DNA of 8,994 bases from Nitriliruptoraceae bacterium (lineage in GTDB: Bacteria > Actinomycetota > Nitriliruptoria > Nitriliruptorales > Nitriliruptoraceae): the NCBI GenBank assembly GCA_007131525.1, contig SLQK01000282.1, positions 1 through 8,994 on the forward strand, in the 5' to 3' direction. Positions within the stretch are counted from its first letter, which is position 1; every line of letters starts with the position of its first letter. Both the position numbers and the translations under genes were made by a program. Positions 1 to 4,918 of this stretch are shown piece after piece. A model generated the notes under the pieces. It was not told where the DNA came from and did not search any database. It saw only the letters and a list, made by a program, of their open reading frames with translations.

Positions 1-303
1 CCGCTGATCGAGGCCCAGATCGAGCGGTTCGCCCCCGGGTTCGCTGAGCTCGTCGTCGCCCGCCACGTGACCACCCCTGCCGACTTCGAGGCAGCGAACC
101 CCAACCTGCACGGCGGCGACATCGGTGGTGGCGCGAACCTGCCCAGCCAGCTGCTGGGCCGGCCGCGGTGGTCCACCGACCCCTACGCGACGGGGGTGCC
201 GGGGGTGTACCTCTGCTCCTCGTCGACCCCACCGGGCGGCGGGGTCCACGGCATGGCCGGCTATCACGCCGCCCGCTCCGCGCTGCGGGTGCTGACGGCC
301 TGA
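1..303 (+). CDS. Phytoene desaturase-like NAD(P)/FAD-dependent oxidoreductase, C-terminal fragment
   Basis: The reading frame is open from the first base of the window and stops with TGA at 301-303, so the start and the N-terminal FAD-binding Rossmann domain lie outside. The visible 100 residues carry the C-terminal signature of the phytoene dehydrogenase/PYROXD2-like flavoprotein family: an NPNLHGGDIGGG stretch, then a PGVYLCSSSTPPGGGVHGMAGYHAA segment (quoted in part: VPGVYLCSSSTPPGGGVHG), which in this family closes the FAD site. Family members oxidise carotenoid precursors or related lipids with FAD. Many actinobacterial members are uncharacterised, so a true carotenoid role is not shown here. 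The gene is followed by a repeat-rich gap and then a gene on the same strand. The family call is firm; the substrate is unknown. Confidence 0.85.
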   Translation, partial: PLIEAQIERFAPGFAELVVARHVTTPADFEAANPNLHGGDIGGGANLPSQLLGRPRWSTDPYATGVPGVYLCSSSTPPGGGVHGMAGYHAARSALRVLTA

Positions 304-358
304 CAGGCGGCTCACAGGCGGCTCACGGGCGCCTGACGGGCGCTTGACGGGCGCTTGG
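304..358. repeat. Five tandem 11-bp repeats just after the stop codon
   Basis: Units begin at 304, 315, 326, 337 and 348. The first two are identical (CAGGCGGCTCA) and the next three are variants (CGGGCGCCTGA, CGGGCGCTTGA, CGGGCGCTTGG). A further CGGGCGCCTGA lies at 383-393. An 8-bp inverted repeat, CGGCTCAC (319-326) with GTGAGCCG (358-365), brackets the last three units and could fold in RNA. The array starts directly after the TGA of the upstream gene, so it may act in its 3' end, but no poly-T tract follows. Confidence 0.7.
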
Positions 359-362
359 TGAG

Positions 363-424
363 CCGCGGTCGGTCACCCCCGGCGGGCGCCTGACGGCCCG
401 CGGTCGGTCACCCGGGACGGGCGC
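363..424. repeat. Imperfect 27-bp direct repeat upstream of the DUF2256/DUF3253 gene
   Basis: Copies at 363-389 and 398-424 have starts 35 bp apart. The first 16 bases are identical (CCGCGGTCGGTCACCC) and the last eight also match, with only a few differences between. Together with the preceding 11-bp array this makes nearly the whole 138-bp gap repetitive. Function is unknown; it could be operator DNA or slipped-strand debris. Confidence 0.65.
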
Positions 425-441
425 GGCTGCGAACCTGCGAC

Positions 442-894
442 ATGAGCGTCCACGACGACCGGATCTGTGCCAGCTGCGGGCGTGCCTTCGCCTGGCGCAA
501 GGCGTGGGCCCGGGACTGGGAGCAGGTGCGCTACTGCTCCGAGGGGTGCCGACGCCGGAAGGTGCGTCCGGTCGACCGCGCGCTGGAGGCCGCGATCCTC
601 GAGCTGCTCGAGGCGCGGGCCGCCGGGGGGACCATCTGCCCCTCCGAGGCGGCGCGGATGGTCGCGGATGGTGCGGCATCGGCGGTCGACCGCGACGCCG
701 CACGAGCCGGCGTGCCCAGGGCCCGGACGGACGCCACCTCCGAGCGCGAGGACGCGTGGCGGTCGCTGATGGAGCCGGCCCGTCGCGCCGCCCGTCGGCT
801 CGTGGCGGCCGGCGAGGTGGAGCTCACCCAACGCGGCCGGGTGGTCGACCCCTCGAGCTTCCGGGGCCCGGTGCGCATCCGCCGCCGGCGCTGA
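442..894 (+). CDS. DUF2256 and DUF3253 domain protein
   Basis: This 150-residue protein joins two small domains of unknown function. Residues 8-38 form a DUF2256 zinc-knuckle-like module with C9, C12, C32 and C36 and the family pattern CxxCGRxFxWRK...YCSxGCRRR. Residues 48-147 match DUF3253: an ILELL helix, the ICPSEAAR motif at 65-72, WRSLM at 106-110, then a helix and a short beta hairpin ending in GPVRIRRRR. The DUF3253 part resembles a winged-helix fold, so nucleic-acid binding is plausible but unproven. Between the SEAAR and WRSLM motifs lies a stretch of about 30 residues (74-104), longer than I expect for the family. No clear ribosome-binding site precedes the ATG at 442; the start is chosen because DUF2256 begins within ten residues of it. 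The basic C-terminal tail fits a nucleic-acid contact. Confidence 0.88.
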   Translation: MSVHDDRICASCGRAFAWRKAWARDWEQVRYCSEGCRRRKVRPVDRALEAAILELLEARAAGGTICPSEAARMVADGAASAVDRDAARAGVPRARTDATSEREDAWRSLMEPARRAARRLVAAGEVELTQRGRVVDPSSFRGPVRIRRRR

Positions 895-929
895 GCCGCC
901 TGCAGCTGCGTCCCCGGCGCTGAGCCGCC
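885..929. repeat. 16-bp direct repeat across a stop codon
   Basis: CCGGCGCTGAGCCGCC occurs at 885-900, where it contains the TGA of the DUF2256/DUF3253 gene, and again at 914-929 in the short convergent gap. Each copy holds a small CGGC/GCCG inverted repeat with a five-base loop. The second copy may be a recent duplication of the gene end or part of a weak bidirectional terminator; neither can be decided here. Confidence 0.55.
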
Positions 930-955
930 CGCTCAAACCTCGGTGGCAGAGCACC

Positions 956-1405
956 TCACTCCGATGTGCTGCCTGCTGCCTCGCCGTACTGCTTCCGGAA
1001 GTCCCAGCTGGCGGTGCCGCTCGGGACCATCCGGAGCCAGCGATGGTGGTCGGCCGGCTCCAGCGGGTGGTCGGTGTCGAAGTACTTCAGCGAGAAGCCG
1101 CGACGCACCGCGAGGGGGACCTCGTCGTCCGGGACGAAGGCGTAGTCGAGCCGACCGGAGATACCGCGCAGCTCGACGTACTGCTCACCACCGTCGACGA
1201 CGAAGGCCGCCCTCGTGCCTGCCTCCAACCGGGCCGTGCGCTTGGCGCGGGTCAGGTTCCAGATCCAGAACGCACCCTCGTGCCAGACGAACCAGACGGG
1301 CACGACCACCGGCCAGCCCTCGTCGTCGATGGTGGCGAGCCGCAGCACCCGCTCCTCGGTCAGGAACGCATCCTGCTCCGCCGCCGTCATGCTGAGCCTG
1401 CCCAC
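956..1405 (-). CDS. Pyridoxamine 5'-phosphate oxidase-family (split beta-barrel) protein
   Basis: This 149-residue protein has the single-domain split beta-barrel pattern of the PPOX/FDOR superfamily, whose members bind FMN, F420 or haem. Visible are an N-terminal helix (EQDAFLTEERVLRLATID), the strand pair around GWPVVVPVWFVW at 30-41, the basic turn TRAKRTARLEAG at 52-63 that usually contacts a cofactor phosphate, and a C-terminal MVPSGTASWDFRK element typical of the actinobacterial F420/FMN group. It is much shorter than PdxH and is unlikely to make pyridoxal phosphate. The GTG start at 1405 is preferred over the ATG at 1390 because GGAGGAG (minus strand, 1419-1413) sits 7 nt before the GTG. 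It converges on the DUF2256 gene with a 61-bp gap. Cofactor and substrate cannot be read from sequence alone. Confidence 0.85.
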   Translation of the reverse strand: MGRLSMTAAEQDAFLTEERVLRLATIDDEGWPVVVPVWFVWHEGAFWIWNLTRAKRTARLEAGTRAAFVVDGGEQYVELRGISGRLDYAFVPDDEVPLAVRRGFSLKYFDTDHPLEPADHHRWLRMVPSGTASWDFRKQYGEAAGSTSE

Positions 1406-1466
1406 TGCGCGTCTCCTCCGAGCTCCACTCCACGCCCTGCGGCCGCGACGCTAGCGGGCCGACGGG

Positions 1467-1472
1467 TACGAT
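1467..1472 (+). promoter_or_regulatory. Possible -10 element for the small membrane protein gene
   Basis: The 115-bp divergent gap 1406-1520 separates the PPOX-fold gene from the membrane protein gene. TACGAT at 1467-1472 fits the TANNNT -10 pattern of actinobacterial sigma factors and lies about 49 bp before the GTG. I see no good -35. On the minus strand TAGCGT (1453-1448) is a comparable candidate for the PPOX-fold gene. Both are weak in such GC-rich DNA. Confidence 0.3.
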
Positions 1473-1520
1473 CCCGCTCCGACCGCCAGCCCTGACCTGA
1501 CCGCCCACCGGAGGCCAAGC

Positions 1521-1775
1521 GTGCGCCGGACCGAGGAGCGCGACCCCTTCGCCCCGATCCAGGCGTCGCCGCGGTTCGCCACCACCTTCGCGCTGCTCGG
1601 AGCGCTGTGCGGTGTGGCCGCCGCGGTGACCGGGCTCGCGCCGGTGTTCGGGCCGGTCGGCATGGCGCTGGGCCTGATCGGTCACGTGAAGGGCAGCCGC
1701 TACGGGATGCCGGCCGCGGTGCTGGCGGGCGTCGGCATGATCATCGGCATGTCCATCATCATGTACCTGCGCTGA
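1521..1775 (+). CDS. Small integral membrane protein, function unknown
   Basis: This 84-residue protein has a short charged, probably cytoplasmic N-terminus (RRTEERDPFAPIQ), then a long hydrophobic stretch from about residue 20 to 55 that could form one or two helices with a GLAPVFGP turn, a basic loop GHVKGSRYG at 54-62, and a last helix at about 63-82. The layout resembles the small two- or three-helix membrane proteins common in actinobacteria, but I recognise no named family. The GTG start at 1521 is well supported by GGAGG at 1510-1514 six bases upstream. It lies about 100 bp before the dodecin gene on the same strand, so cotranscription is possible. No function is proposed. Confidence 0.75.
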   Translation: MRRTEERDPFAPIQASPRFATTFALLGALCGVAAAVTGLAPVFGPVGMALGLIGHVKGSRYGMPAAVLAGVGMIIGMSIIMYLR

Positions 1776-1823
1776 GCAGCTCGGTCCGGTGGCGGGGCGA
1801 CCCAGCCCAGCGGCCGGATCCCC

Positions 1824-1853
1824 TGTCCAACGGCCCGAGGATGCGCCTACGCT
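1824..1853 (+). promoter_or_regulatory. Possible promoter of the dodecin gene
   Basis: TGTCCA at 1824-1829 and TACGCT at 1848-1853 are 18 bp apart, a tolerable -35/-10 pair for an actinobacterium, placing a start of transcription near 1860 and a short leader before the GTG at 1877. The hexamers are weak matches and this is a guess from spacing. Confidence 0.25.
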
Positions 1854-1876
1854 CGGGCGTGGCCGGAGGGTGAGCA

Positions 1877-2080
1877 GTGGCGGTGATCAAGACGATCGAC
1901 CTGGTGGGTGTGTCGACCCAGTCCTGGCGGGACGCGGCGCACAAGGCGCTGGACGAAGCGACCAAGACCCTGCGCAACGTGGAGGGGTTCGACGTGCTCG
2001 AGACCTCCGCCGTGGTCGACGACGGCGCGATCACCGAGTACCACACCCACGTCCGGATCCGGTTCCGCATCACCCGCTGA
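1877..2080 (+). CDS. Dodecin-family protein
   Basis: This 67-residue protein has full dodecin length and pattern: a first strand (VIKTIDLVGVS), one helix (SWRDAAHKALDEATKTLRN, 16-34), then two strands (FDVLETSAVVDDG and ITEYHTHVRIRFRI). Dodecins assemble into hollow dodecamers that store or buffer flavins; some mycobacterial members have instead been described as calcium-binding. The tryptophan that stacks on flavin in Halobacterium dodecin (W36) is glycine here (G37), and the glutamine that contacts the flavin (Q55) appears to be H56. This protein may therefore bind flavin differently, bind another ligand, or be structural. The GTG start has GGAGGG at 1865-1870, six bases upstream. It converges with the CarH-like regulator gene only 14 bp away. 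Family firm; ligand uncertain. Confidence 0.93.
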   Translation: MAVIKTIDLVGVSTQSWRDAAHKALDEATKTLRNVEGFDVLETSAVVDDGAITEYHTHVRIRFRITR

Positions 2081-2099
2081 GACGCCCGTCCGGGTCAGC
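2076..2099. terminator. Possible weak bidirectional terminator between convergent genes
   Basis: GCTGA (2076-2080) can pair with TCAGC (2095-2099), and CCCG with CGGG between them, giving an imperfect hairpin with a bulge and a very tight loop. The two stop codons of the convergent genes lie in its arms. There is no T-run on either side, so intrinsic termination would be inefficient; this is a weak call. Confidence 0.2.
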
Positions 2100-3003
2100 C
2101 GAGGGCGCCCCGGCGCGTCGCGAGCGCACGCTCCAGCGTGTCCGCCAGCCCCTCGATCGGCCCCTGGTGGACGACCGAGCCGGGGATCGCAGCGGCATCG
2201 CCCGGCACGAAGCCGGGGCCGCCGAGCACGACCGCGGCTCGGCCGAAGCCCGGACGCTCCGCGAGGAACTGCTCGGCGTGGGAGCGGAAGATCGAGCCGA
2301 TGAGCACGACGTCGGGGTCGAGTTCGACGGCGCTGCGCTCCATGGCGGCTGTCGGCATCCGGGCACCGAGGTAGTGGACACGCCACCCCGCGTTGGCAGC
2401 GACCACGGCTGAGGCCAGCACACCGAGGTCGTGGTCCTCACCCTCGGGAGCAGCTGCCAGGCAGCTGCGGGCGTCGCTGCGGGCCGGCGCCCGCAGGAGC
2501 CGCTGCAGCCGGGGCCGCAGGGTGTTGGTCGCGAAGTGCTCCCGGGCGATCACCCGCGGGTCGTCCTGCCATCCGTCACCGACCCGACGGAGCACGGGGA
2601 GCACCACCTCGTCGAGCGCGCGGGGGACGTCGAACCTCGCGAAGACGTCATCCATGGCGGCGTCGGCCCCGGCCCCGTCGAAGGCGTCGATGGCCTCCTC
2701 GAGTCGGCTCACCAGGTCGTCAGAGGCCCGTCCGGTCCCCGCGACGGGCCGCAGGGTGGTCACGGTGGCCGGTTCGCGGAGCACCTCGCGAGCCGCGGCC
2801 GCCGCGGACCAGCCCTTGTCGAGCAGACGCTGCATCCCCCGCACCCGCGTGATGTCGTCCTCGCTGTACAGGCGATGCCCGCCGTCGGTGCGCGCTGGCG
2901 TCAGCAGTCCGTACCGGCGCTCCCACGCGCGCAGCGTCGGGACGGCGACGCCCGTCCGGCGCGACACCTCCCCGATGCGGAGCACGGCGCGGTCATCTGC
3001 CAT
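2095..3003 (-). CDS. CarH-like MerR-family regulator with cobalamin-binding domain (putative B12 photoreceptor)
   Basis: This 302-residue protein starts with a MerR winged helix-turn-helix (LRIGEVSRRTGVAVPTLRAWERRYGLL at 8-34, quoted in part as RTGVAVPTLRAWERRYGLL; GGHRLYS at 41-47), then a four-helix B12-binding bundle (about 95-172) and a Rossmann B12-binding domain (about 178-290). It keeps the W-x9-EH light-sensing motif (W145, E155, H156) and the ExHxxG motif (E189, H191, G194) whose histidine ligates cobalt. Spacings W145-H156 and H156-H191 equal those of Thermus CarH (W131, H142, H177). In such proteins adenosylcobalamin drives a DNA-binding tetramer in the dark and light breaks it, derepressing targets such as carotenoid genes. 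Q146 replaces CarH H132, the ligand formed after illumination. The ATG at 3003 lacks a clear Shine-Dalgarno; it is chosen because the HTH follows directly. Self-regulation through the repeat-rich upstream region is likely but inferred. Confidence 0.92.
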   Translation of the reverse strand: MADDRAVLRIGEVSRRTGVAVPTLRAWERRYGLLTPARTDGGHRLYSEDDITRVRGMQRLLDKGWSAAAAAREVLREPATVTTLRPVAGTGRASDDLVSRLEEAIDAFDGAGADAAMDDVFARFDVPRALDEVVLPVLRRVGDGWQDDPRVIAREHFATNTLRPRLQRLLRAPARSDARSCLAAAPEGEDHDLGVLASAVVAANAGWRVHYLGARMPTAAMERSAVELDPDVVLIGSIFRSHAEQFLAERPGFGRAAVVLGGPGFVPGDAAAIPGSVVHQGPIEGLADTLERALATRRGALG

Positions 3004-3050
3004 CGGGGCGGGTCCGTTCGTCTTGGGGTGATGCGGTCGTTGCACTCGGG

Positions 3051-3090
3051 GCGGGCGGTGCCGGCCGGTGTCGGCCGGTGTCGGCCGGTG
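3051..3090. repeat. 10-bp tandem repeat array upstream of the CarH-like gene
   Basis: Four units: GCGGGCGGTG (3051), CCGGCCGGTG (3061), TCGGCCGGTG (3071) and TCGGCCGGTG (3081), the last two identical and the first degenerate. The array ends about 48 bp before the regulator start codon, on its 5' side. The period of roughly one DNA turn would place sites on one face of the helix, as expected for an oligomeric DNA-binding protein, but a simple slippage repeat is also possible. Confidence 0.7.
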
Positions 3091-3116
3091 TGGGACGGGG
3101 GCCGCCCGGGTCCGGT

Positions 3117-3139
3117 CGACGTTCGTCCGATACACGTCG
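3117..3139. promoter_or_regulatory. Inverted repeat, candidate operator
   Basis: CGACGT (3117-3122) and ACGTCG (3134-3139) are perfect inverted arms separated by 11 bases, a 23-bp span suited to a dimeric regulator. It sits about 114 bp upstream of the CarH-like gene and the spacer contains CGATACA, less GC-rich than its surroundings. The regulator that would bind it is not known; CarH-type autoregulation is the obvious hypothesis. Confidence 0.4.
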
Positions 3140-3335
3140 TCGGGGTCGGTCTGCCGGTCGTTCGCGGCCAGGGGCCGGGTTGGACGGCCCTGCGGGTTCC
3201 AGCTCACACCGGCTGTCCAGCTCCCGGAGAGGATGCCCGATGGCGGTCGCTGCCTGACGGAGGGTTCGTGCGTACATCGCTCGCCGCCGCGCGGTTGCGG
3301 TGCCCGGTCGTCGGGTGGCGATCCCGCGGCGGCCT

Positions 3336-3355
3336 GTGGCGACCGGTGGCGACCG
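3336..3355. repeat. Two tandem copies of GTGGCGACCG
   Basis: Copies at 3336-3345 and 3346-3355 are identical. GTGGCGATCC at 3315-3324 is a diverged relative and CTGGCGGCGG follows directly. They lie 50-70 bp before the ProA-like start, within reach of its promoter. Function unknown. Confidence 0.5.
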
Positions 3356-3403
3356 CTGGCGGCGGACACGGCCAGGTGGCGTCGGCGGTGAGGGTCTCGT
3401 AGC

Positions 3404-4918
3404 GTGCGCCGCATGGAACCCACGCCCCTCGACCGGCTCGAACCCGGCATGCCCATCCTCGTCGGCGGTGACCAGATCGTCACCGTGTCCGAGGAGCTGG
3501 CAGCAGCCTTCGCTCCCGGCGACGCCCTGTTGACCGTCCCGGCCGACGGCGCGCTGCTCCACGTCCCCGCCGCCGACCGTCGCGCCGCGACCGCCGCGGT
3601 GGACGCGGCGGTGGCCGCCTTCCGGGCGCTCGGGCAGGTGGACGAGGCCCAGCTCGACGCCTTCTACACCGCCTTCGCCGATCGGCTGGCCGACGACGCG
3701 GTGTTCGCCCCGATCGGCGCCGCCAACGCCCAGGACGTCGTCGACGCCGAGGTGCGGGGCCGGTCGACGACCCGGCTGGTGCTGGACGAGCGGATGCGGA
3801 CCGGCATGATCGACGGGCTCCGGGGCTGGGCTGCGGCGGGCAGCGTCCGTGGCAACGTCATGGCCCGGTACCAGCACCAGGGCTGGACCCTGGAACAGGT
3901 CACCGACCGCCTGGGCGTCGTCGCCTTCGTGTTCGAGGGGCGCCCCAACGTCTTCGCCGATGCGTGCGGCGTGCTCAGGACGGGCAACGCCGTGGTGTTC
4001 CGGATCGGCTCGGATGCGCTGGGGACGGCGCGGGCGATCGTCACCCACGCCCTGGACCCGGCGCTGCGTGAGGCCGGCCTGCCGGCTGGCTCGGCCGCCC
4101 TGGTGGATGCACCCTCACGTGCGGCGGGCTGGGCGCTGTTCAGCGATCCCCGGCTCGCGCTGGCCGTCGCCCGTGGCTCCGGGCCGGCCGTCCGGCAGCT
4201 CAGTGCCGTGGCACAGCAGGCCGGCAACGCCGTCTCCGCCCACGGCACCGGCGGCGCCTGGCTGCTGGTCAGCGAGCACGCCGACCGGGAGCGGCTGGCG
4301 GCGGCTGTCCACCGCTCCCTGGACCGCAAGGTCTGCAACACGCTCAACACCGTCGGGATCGCGCGCTCCCGGGCCGATGAGCTGGTCCCCGTCGTCCTCG
4401 AAGCCCTGACCCTGGCGGCGACGGAGCTCGGGACCGAGGCGAAGCTCCACGTGCTCGAGCGTGACCGCGGGGCCGTGGACGCCGCCTGGTTCGACACCGT
4501 CGTGCCGATCCACCGGGCTGAGGGGCTGATCGAGGAGCCCCGTGCCGAGACCATCGTGGAGGCCCAGCTGGGCATCGAGTGGGAGTGGGAACGCTCCCCC
4601 GAGCTGTCGCTGTTCCTGTTCGACGACCTCGAGCAGGGCATCGAGACCTACAACCGCGCCTCACCGCGGTTCGTGCTGTCGCTGGTCAGTGAGGTCCGGG
4701 CCGAGCACGAGCAGGTCTGGGCCCGGGCCGAGGCGCCCTACGTCGGGGACGGGTTCACCCGCTGGGTCGACGGACAGTACGCCCTGGGGACCCCGGAGCT
4801 GGGCCTGTCCAACTGGGAACACGGCCGGCTCCTCGGCCGGTCCGGGATCCTGTCCGGTGACGCCATCGTGACCGTGCGGTCCAGGGTTCGCCAGCAGGAC
4901 CCGGACGTCCACCGGTGA
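3404..4918 (+). CDS. ProA-family (glutamate-5-semialdehyde dehydrogenase-like) aldehyde dehydrogenase, N-terminally extended
   Basis: This 504-residue protein belongs to the aldehyde dehydrogenase superfamily and is closest in motifs to ProA, which reduces gamma-glutamyl phosphate to glutamate semialdehyde with NADPH for proline synthesis. Shared signs are FEGRPNVFADACGVLRTGNA (177-196), the AVSAHGTGG segment (276-284), the catalytic-cysteine motif KVCNTLN (C311) and TYNRASPRF (415-423). It departs from ProA in length (usually about 410-430), having roughly 60 extra N-terminal residues with a compact PGMPILVGGDQIVTVS...PGDALLTVP pattern, an insertion near 424-448, and a C-terminus ending GRLLGRSGILSGDAIVTVRSR instead of the usual ARGPMGL motif. 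The substrate may therefore differ. GTG 3404 is preferred (GTGAGGG about 9 bases upstream); ATG 3413 is a possible alternative. No proB lies next to it. Its stop overlaps the permease start by 4 bp. Confidence 0.8.
   Translation: MRRMEPTPLDRLEPGMPILVGGDQIVTVSEELAAAFAPGDALLTVPADGALLHVPAADRRAATAAVDAAVAAFRALGQVDEAQLDAFYTAFADRLADDAVFAPIGAANAQDVVDAEVRGRSTTRLVLDERMRTGMIDGLRGWAAAGSVRGNVMARYQHQGWTLEQVTDRLGVVAFVFEGRPNVFADACGVLRTGNAVVFRIGSDALGTARAIVTHALDPALREAGLPAGSAALVDAPSRAAGWALFSDPRLALAVARGSGPAVRQLSAVAQQAGNAVSAHGTGGAWLLVSEHADRERLAAAVHRSLDRKVCNTLNTVGIARSRADELVPVVLEALTLAATELGTEAKLHVLERDRGAVDAAWFDTVVPIHRAEGLIEEPRAETIVEAQLGIEWEWERSPELSLFLFDDLEQGIETYNRASPRFVLSLVSEVRAEHEQVWARAEAPYVGDGFTRWVDGQYALGTPELGLSNWEHGRLLGRSGILSGDAIVTVRSRVRQQDPDVHR

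Larger units (their letters stand above)
3004..3403. other. 400-bp divergent intergenic region, CarH-like regulator / ProA-like gene
   Basis: No convincing gene lies here. Long open frames exist on both strands but are explained by high GC and lack family signatures. The region should hold the divergent promoters of the regulator (leftward) and the ProA-like gene (rightward). It contains a 10-bp tandem array near the regulator (3051-3090), an inverted repeat CGACGT-N11-ACGTCG (3117-3139), a repeated GTTCGT(C/G)CG...TACA motif (3121-3134 and 3264-3276) and a short GTGGCGACCG tandem (3336-3355). TAGCGT at 3400-3405 could be a -10 for a leaderless message beginning at the ATG at 3413. Confidence 0.6.

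Noticed and set aside
373..954. Leftward open frame opposite the DUF2256/DUF3253 gene
   Set aside because: Covers a gene with two recognised domains on the plus strand; product is Arg/Gly/Pro-rich with no family pattern.
3068..3391. Possible rightward gene in the 400-bp divergent gap
   Set aside because: Composition is Arg/Cys/Ser-rich with no recognisable motif. GGAGAGG at 3226-3232 lies too close to the internal ATG at 3233 to serve as a good ribosome-binding site. Explained by high GC content.
3004..3403. Cobalamin riboswitch upstream of the B12-binding regulator
   Set aside because: No B12-box-like conserved core is visible on the minus strand; the region is dominated by simple repeats.
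3004..3483. Upstream extension of the CarH-like frame, open back to 3483
   Set aside because: The extra residues are Pro/Arg/His-rich low complexity, include translated repeat DNA, overlap the divergent ProA-like gene, and precede the MerR domain where the family normally starts.
3664..4641. Long leftward open frame opposite the ProA-like gene
   Set aside because: Ser/Arg/Thr-rich shadow translation of a clear dehydrogenase on the other strand; no motifs.
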